DNA of 64,000 nucleotides from Cornus controversa (taxonomy: Eukaryota > Streptophyta > Magnoliopsida > Cornales > Cornaceae). Both the position numbers and the translations under genes were made by a program. The notes below the pieces were generated by a model that was not told the origin of the DNA, did no database searches, and was given only the letters and a program-made list of their open reading frames with translations. Where the stretch lies: the NCBI GenBank assembly GCA_026545225.1, contig CM048846.1, positions 51,018,270-51,082,269 on the forward strand, read 5' to 3'. Numbering within the stretch: the first letter of the stretch is position 1; each line of letters begins with the position of its first letter. This document shows positions 57,691-64,000 of this stretch, one piece after another.

Positions 57691-60600
57691 GCACATGTTT
57701 TCTTTATTTTGAACTTAAAGAATGTGTTCATTGTTGGATGATAAGGGTGTGTTGGAACAATGTATAAGATGATTTTACTTCTGAAAACATGAGCTAAATA
57801 GGAAATGACTAGTATGTATATATCTATACCTATTAAGGTATCAAAAGATTAAATGATGGCATGTTAGGATTGCTTAAACTTGGTATTATTTTATATTATG
57901 TTTATTTCTGCTGAACGTAAGGAACGTGTTCATGTTTGCATAATAAGGGTTTGGGTGGAATATTATAAATATTGACTGTTGTTTTGGAAACACGAAACTG
58001 GGTAAAAGAATAACTTGTAGGTTAAATCTATAGACTTATTTTATGTCCCTTATACTGAAGGTATGTATATTGGTTCTCTGATTGGGATGTAGTAGATAGA
58101 ACTTGCTCATGGGTTTAACCCACTGTGTTGATATTTCAGGTTTCAAACAGGTTCCACCGCGAGGATAGAGTTTTAGGGTTTGGTTGTAACAGACGTCTCA
58201 TCTCATCAGTTACAGGGTAGGAACTTGTCTTCTTCAAGAGTCATACTATGAACTTTTGAGACTTTGATTGTTGGTATTAATTTTAGAATTTAAAAACTTT
58301 TGTTCTTTCTGGTTAAGGGGTCCTTAGGTTACGGGACTTCCAAATTGTATTACCAGAATAGATGTATTTATTTATCAATTATTTCAGTTCAATGGGATTT
58401 CTGTTCAGCTTTTAGCAATTATTCTATTTCTTTCTTTTGCATCTATGCTTGTTGCTATTAGTGGTTAATATTCCTCAGGTTTTGTGTATGAGACTGGCCA
58501 CCTCATGCGCGAAATTTTCTGGGGGGTATTTCATTTGGGTGAGAGCCTTTGTTAGCAAGTCCATTGGTGAGAGTGGTTCAGGCCATGAGGGCTGCGAAAT
58601 AGGGTGAGAGCTGGAGTGACTTGTGTGTCAGCTTGGTGAGTGTAGAGAGTGTGATTCTATATTTGAACTAGAAGAGCTCATTATTGGAGCTAAACTGATT
58701 GTTGTGAAGTCAAGTCCTGAACCTCAAAACTCAGATGGAACAGTAGTTGTCAAGCCAATTCTATTGATGTCAAATCCTTAAACAGCTCTGTGAGTATGAT
58801 TTTGCTAATTTAAACTTGATACATGGTATGAGCTTTCTTGAGACATTTTTTTTTTAATTATTTTGTTTGCTTAATTTTTGAGCATTTTAAGTAGTTTATG
58901 CAAATTTATTTATGAAAAACCAGAGTTTATGCAACTGTCATTTGCTGACTTGTCTATCACTATTGCTGGTTGAAACTTGGCTGATTCAGTTATTGTTTTT
59001 GAGGTTTGAGCATACTTAAAATCCGATTTCAAACATGTTCCATCTTCTATGTCGTCCTAATCTGTGATAGTTTCAATTTTTGCACATTTGGTCAATGCTG
59101 CAGATCTGTGAATGGTCAATGAGACTTATAAACCTGTTGTCTTAAATTTCAGATTCTCTTGCTCACACTAGGGTTGATCTGTTATGCTTATTAAGAGCTT
59201 GAGCAGACTTATTCACGTGAATTTAATTCAGATTCGAGCTGCTTTATCAAAATTTTGTTTGTTCCTAAAATCTGATGTGCTGAAACCCTTAATTAACTAT
59301 CCTCTATGTTCCTGTCACAATATACTGCTTGTGTGCTTATTTATTTTGGTGTGTTATGCTTATTGAATGACTTAAACAAGTATATTTTAGCTTTAGGAAC
59401 CTGTCTTTATTTTTGGTGTAGCCATTTGAAAATTGTCACAAGGAATCATTTGCTGAACCTCCTCAAATGCCTATGTTTTTGTTGTTAAAATTAATGTTCT
59501 GATTTAATCAGGTTTAAAGACAAAGGTTTTTTTTAACATGTAAATGCTTAATTTGTTGAATTCGAGTTGAAACATTGACTGCTCCAAGTGTTCATACACT
59601 GAAACCCAATATCAATCTTGAATAGTGTCTGTCAAAATGAATCTGTTGCTGTCAGGTTTTAATATGCCTTTGTGAGAATGGTAGTTGTTCTCCTTGCCTA
59701 AAACTTGCAAGAGCATATTGGTTTAATCCATTTGAAGCCAAGTGAGGATCTATTTGAAGTGTATAAATATGAGCCTACACTTTTGCATACCAAACCTCAA
59801 ATCTGAGGTCGATTTTTGCTAAAATTACTTGAAAACACTTTCTCAGATTGCTCTAGTCTGATTTATATAACTTTTTCATGTTGAGAACATGTGTTTAGGG
59901 CATATATATGTAGCATATTGAGTGAAAATTTCACTAAGTAGCACACCAAAAATGCTGATTTGAGCTTGCTTGTGCTTCTAATATAAAGTTCTGCTTCCTG
60001 TTTATAATCCTAATGATACTTGAACATTGGTTTGGTGTAAGTATGAGCTTAAAGGACTTTTAAGTCTGCATTTTGATTAGGTTCTTTGAATTTCTTGCTG
60101 CTTGAACTTCTGCACACCAAAATCCCTATGTTAGGTCTTAACTAATTCAGTTTTGAGTTATTACTGCTGAACTTGGCCCAAATAGGTAACTGATCTTTAT
60201 AGTAAGGTTGGTTTAGCTGTGGCTGCTGTCTTTCAAGATTATGTACAGGTTTTAAGAAGAGGGAACTTTTCAAGCTTCACATATAAATGAGTATGCTGAA
60301 TTTTATTTGTTAAACCTGCTTTAGATATTGTCCTGCAAAAATTGAGTTCAGGTTTCAAATAGAAGTTTCAAAGCAGGTTGGTGCAGCTATCATTCAACTC
60401 ATTTGAGAACTAACTTGCAATCATAGGTTTGTTAAACGGCTATAGGTCAGTTCTGGACTTGTTCTTCAATTCATGTGAGTTGCATTGTTGGTCTATCCCT
60501 TTCCTTTTGACTTTCAATGTCAAAAAGGGGGAGAAAAAGGCATGTGTTCTATTAAAAAGTTGTCCATATAGGTCTGATCCTATAGTATGTTGCTTTATCA

Positions 60601-62585
60601 TTTGGTATGAAGCATTCAATGAGATTAAAAGGGCAAAAGAAGGAGATTGTTGGTCTATGCCCCGTGTAGTGATATGTTTGCTCTTTTAATGTCAAAAGGT
60701 TATTCTGTTCTCTCAAATCTCTCAATTCTGCTTGTTACATCTCTATGAATATCTTAACTGTACTTACAGCCCTTTCAGGGGTATTTTTGTCATTTCAAGT
60801 GTGGCTGCAGGAGGCTGCCATTTGTCACTCAGTGAGGACCATGCCAATCATTGGCCAGACTCAAAACGCACTACAGGACAAAAAAAGAGAGGTGTCAACC
60901 TTATCTTGTATTTTGAACCATTGAATCATTCCAAGCCACATATATATTACATGCTATACACCATGTCTCGGATGAGTGGGCTATGAGAAAAAGCTTTAGA
61001 GTAAGAAGCTTTAGAGTAAGAAACATAAGCTCCAGCACCTCCGTCTGTTAGGGAGCTCGATGTGGGTGTGGGTGGCTTGCTAGTGAGAGAAACAAAGAGA
61101 GAAAATCAATTCTCTTCTTCGATAAGTACGACAACACCACCATGGATATTACAGTGTGAGTTTTAGTGAGAGTAATTGAAGAGAGAGACCACCACAGAGC
61201 TAGGTTTTGGTTGCTTATCAGAGAGAGCACACAGAGCTACAGTGAGAGAGAATTTGAGTTCTTAGAGCTACACTCACATTAGATTTTGCATCACTAGAAG
61301 AATGTTTTAGATGGGAAAAAAAGGCTATTGAGAGAGAGTGAAGTAGTTATGACAGATACACACGATAAAGCGAGAGTGAGTGAGAGATTGAGATATAGTG
61401 AGAAATCTGTGTGCGCTGTACGATGGTGACTCAGAGATGTTTCAATGACACATTCTTGAGTTCAGTAGTTCTCAGCTATGTACACTTTCACAGGCGCACA
61501 TTAATTTGATTTTTAAATTTGTGTATGCACACTCTGCACAGGCGCACATGTGTATCATGGATTAGCTTTGTTATGGATTGAATTGATGATTGTGCTCATT
61601 TCCCCCAAAATTAAGTGTATTTGAAACCCTAGAATTGCTTTTCAGTCTGCTGCCAAGGTTAACAGAGGTCCTTGATTTATATACTGCCTAACCTTTAAGA
61701 TGTTGAGCTTGTTATACAAAAAAATTTATGCTTTCCAATTAAAGGTGTTTTACCTCTGATTTGTGCTTATTTGGTTAAGTCATCACTGTTCTCAAAATCT
61801 GACATGTTGATGACTTGTTTAAATACATACACAGCTGATGTCTTGAAACTTAATGTGCTTCTATTAGAATTAATGCTATAATGTGCTTAAGGTGCGTAAA
61901 CATCTGTCAATACACTTGTTCAACACTCTTGAATTGAACTTTACTTGAATCAATGCATGCTTCACATATGTTGTATACAAAACTCAATCACCTGCACTAT
62001 TCACCACTCAAATTGGGGCTCAAGCTCTGGTTGATTGCTTAAATTGCTTCTGGTCTACGAGTCAGTACTTCTGCTAGTCTAAATCATTATGTGTTATTTA
62101 CATGCTAGGTAGAAGATAAGTTTAGAGACCTCTTTGCCATTGTAGATACCTCTAGTTGATTTCAAAACTACTAATACCTTGTCAAGTTTTTATCCAAGTG
62201 TTTTTCACGTGAAAATGCTAAGTCGAGGTCTAAATAGAGGTTACATATATCTGGTGCATAATTACTGTTCACTTTTGTTGTCCAAAGCTCAATCTCTGTC
62301 AGATTATGATTATCGATGATTTCTGATGTTCCATTTCCTTCAAGCATATTATAATTCATATTTTGAAACTGCTAAAGTTTATTTTGTCGTAAAATCTTAT
62401 TAGAATCATTGTTTAGATCATTATACACTGTTTTTATTGCTGATTGTGAAAAGGGGACTAACAGATGTATGAAGATGATGAGTTTGTATGCAAGAATTAT
62501 TCTAACAACTATCATTTAACATGCTAAAGATGTTAGTGCTATAGTAAATTATTTTAGTTTGCTGCACCTAGACTTGAATACCTAA

Positions 62586-63849
62586 CAAGAATTATCGAAT
62601 ATTTTGCATGTGATTTGGTATATCTATTTGTAGAAGCATCTTGGAATTGACTAAAAAGTGGGGAGGAAATGTTACGTTATCCATTTTTCATGTTGTTGGT
62701 GTGGGTTAAGGTACAAGATTTGGGCTTCGCACGGGCTGAGGTGTTACTACTTGATATGCCTACCCACCTTCCCCTTCCCCTTCCCCTTGCATGTTGATTG
62801 AAATAGTTTTTTATGTGATTTCAATTAATCTTGTGAGATGGATCTTCCTTGGATTCATCAATTTTTATAATAATTAAAATGGAGGTTTGGAAGGAGTTTG
62901 TGCTGGCAATAATCAGTCCTCACTTTATTTGTATTATATGATTTTTCTTTTCTTTTGCTACATTTTTACCCTTAGTTCTTAATGGTGTCTCATATGTTTA
63001 AATATTTGCTACTTGTATTTTCCTTAGATTGTGGTTCATTCTCTAATAAATTAGTTGGCATTCTTCTTCTTTGGAAACCATGGCCTCCCTTTATGGAACG
63101 AAATTCAATTTTTCATTGTTAGACAATTGGTCAATTTATTTTTAACTATTATTCTTTTAATTTTATACTTGCGTGCATTTTTTGGCTGCATATGGGTTTC
63201 AGGTTCTTCTTTTTCCAATAAAATAGAGCTCGACTTGCACTTCTTTTTTTGCAAATTTTGATATCCCATTGTTGAACAAATGGTTTTTCTTTTTAATTAT
63301 TATCTTTTATACTTTCTTTTTTCCATTTTGGATTGCATACGGGTTTCTAGTTCCTCTCTCTTTCTTTCAAATAAGCTTTATTTTTCCCTAAGATATTCAA
63401 GGGCAAAATTTAAGTTTACTTGTGAACTTTTATTTTCATTCACTAAGTTATATTGTACAGTTTAGTATATAAGATTGGTGTAGTCAAGATTTTGTGCATT
63501 TTACATCTCATCAAGGGTGAGCTTATTTCAACTGGTGTCTTCATTAAAAGGAGTGGATGCAAAGCTTGTAAAATTTTTAACAATGCCTATGAACATATTT
63601 GTTTATGTTTGTACAACCTATGTTTTCTGCATATCCTATGTTTGTAAAAAATAAAATAATAACTAATATTTTATTTTATTTCATCGGTGTCACATGTTAA
63701 AAAAAATTAGATTGTGATATTTTTCATATAATGTATTTAATCATATTTAGTTATTTATTGTTAATCATATTTAATTAAATTTTAAATTTTATTAGTACTT
63801 TTATATAAAGTTAAGTTTGCTTGATGTTTTTACCCTACTGCCTTGTGGT
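62586..63849. other. AT-rich stretch, no gene seen
   Basis: T-rich, intron-like sequence with a short CCCCTT run near 62770 and several open frames of biased, hydrophobic composition that look like chance. Confidence 0.4.
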
Positions 63850-63854
63850 CTAGT

Positions 63855-63980
63855 GAGAGAGAGCCATTCTAGACTTCATGGTGGGAACCAAAGGACTGCT
63901 GTGCAAATTGCTACCGAGGCTGCTATGGATTTTACTATTGCTTTGCATGTTAGTTCGGAAGATTTGAATGGTTTATTTTG
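63855..63980 (+). pseudogene. Unplaced exon-like segment near the right edge
   Basis: After GTGGTCTAG a frame reads SHSRLHGGNQRTAVQIATEA then AMDFTIALHVSSEDLNGLF before a stop. Composition changes sharply from the AT-rich flank. I do not recognise it; it may continue past the window. Confidence 0.3.
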
Positions 63981-64000
63981 ACGAGGTATTTCTTGGTTCC

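Larger units (their letters stand above)
55225..58533 (+). mobile_element. 3.3-kb chromovirus-like solo LTR
   Basis: From TGTAATACCCCGG to GGGGGGTATTTCA. It matches the LTR at 25906-29521 over most of its 3' part, including the GGCCCTACCTCTGGGTCC block, and shares the tandem repeats. The flanks both contain TGGGT near the junctions but not directly at them, so the target duplication is uncertain. No internal sequence follows, hence solo. Confidence 0.75.
53308..62585 (+). mobile_element. Large non-coding LTR element (SIRE-like ends), nested
   Basis: Direct repeats 53308-54567 and 61284-62585 (about 1.27 kb, roughly 90% alike) fit two LTR copies. The 3' LTR starts TGTTGGTCTATGCC at 60648 after AAAAGAAGGAGAT. 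Another AAAAAGGGGGAGAAAAAGG tract lies at 60523, as near the PPT of SIRE/Maximus Copia elements. ACATGGTATGAGC at 58821 could be a worn LTR end plus tRNA-Met PBS. If so the internal part is only about 1.8 kb and non-coding, as in a LARD. The 5' LTR is interrupted by the solo LTR 55225-58533. Both outer LTR ends are incomplete. Broken and fairly old. Confidence 0.55.

Noticed and set aside
55215-58545. TGGGT as target duplication of the 3.3-kb solo LTR
   Set aside because: It lies four bases off the left terminus and two bases off the right, so the match may be chance.
62171-62359. Minus-strand frame in the right LTR copy
   Set aside because: Not conserved in the paired repeat at 54.2 kb.

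Overview
This is a gene-poor, transposon-packed nuclear segment of a flowering plant, most likely a eudicot. The evidence is Athila/Tat-type and chromovirus-like Ty3/Gypsy pieces, Ty1/Copia pol, a miniature LTR element (TRIM), a Mutator-type MITE, tRNA-derived SINE-like repeats, a probable mitochondrial DNA insert, and intron-containing remnants of plant genes (a JMJ25-type histone demethylase, glycine decarboxylase P protein, a ubiquitin-conjugating enzyme and AP-2 alpha-adaptin). I found no host gene that looks whole.

Layout. 1-21.1 kb is one nest. A minus-strand Copia element (4994-11660) was hit by an Athila-like element in its RNase H region (element A, LTR 3592-4993, running off the left edge), by a 2.9-kb solo LTR in its integrase (7176-10046), and by a second Athila-like element in its 5' LTR (element B, 11661-21107). 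Element B shows gag, an aspartic protease and a separate 3' ORF with its own promoter-like leader and intron; I see no reverse transcriptase or integrase in it. Its 3' LTR breaks off into a second copy of 176 bp of its own 3' region, which is fused in mid-exon to a JMJ pseudogene (21282-23345). 23720-24916 is a Mutator-like MITE with a perfect 9-bp target duplication. 25906-30758 is an inverted arrangement of chromovirus-like LTR sequence ending in a TRIM LTR. 31.1-34.35 kb is a second minus-strand Copia carrying a complete TRIM in its LTR and a solo TRIM LTR in its RT. About 34.37-38.6 kb is a probable mitochondrial insert carrying another complete TRIM. 39768-40108 juxtaposes one exon of glycine decarboxylase with one exon of an E2 enzyme. 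40723-46294 is an AP-2 alpha pseudogene with an exon split by a 2.7-kb solo LTR. 46.5-52.7 kb holds a GC-rich block, a SINE, short tandem repeats, Tat/Ogre-like LTR sequence and a tRNA-like tandem trimer. 53.3-62.6 kb is a non-coding LTR element with SIRE-like ends, itself split by a 3.3-kb solo LTR. The last 1.4 kb is AT-rich with one unplaced exon-like stretch.

The most unusual signal is shared regulatory architecture in the two Athila-like elements. Each carries an array of a short palindromic word in its LTR and again between the protease and a second leader with a splice donor. The word differs by element: TCGATnnATCGA-like in B and GATGCATC-like in A. The solo LTR in the Copia integrase carries a third word. 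This looks like family-specific paired promoter elements and deserves testing.
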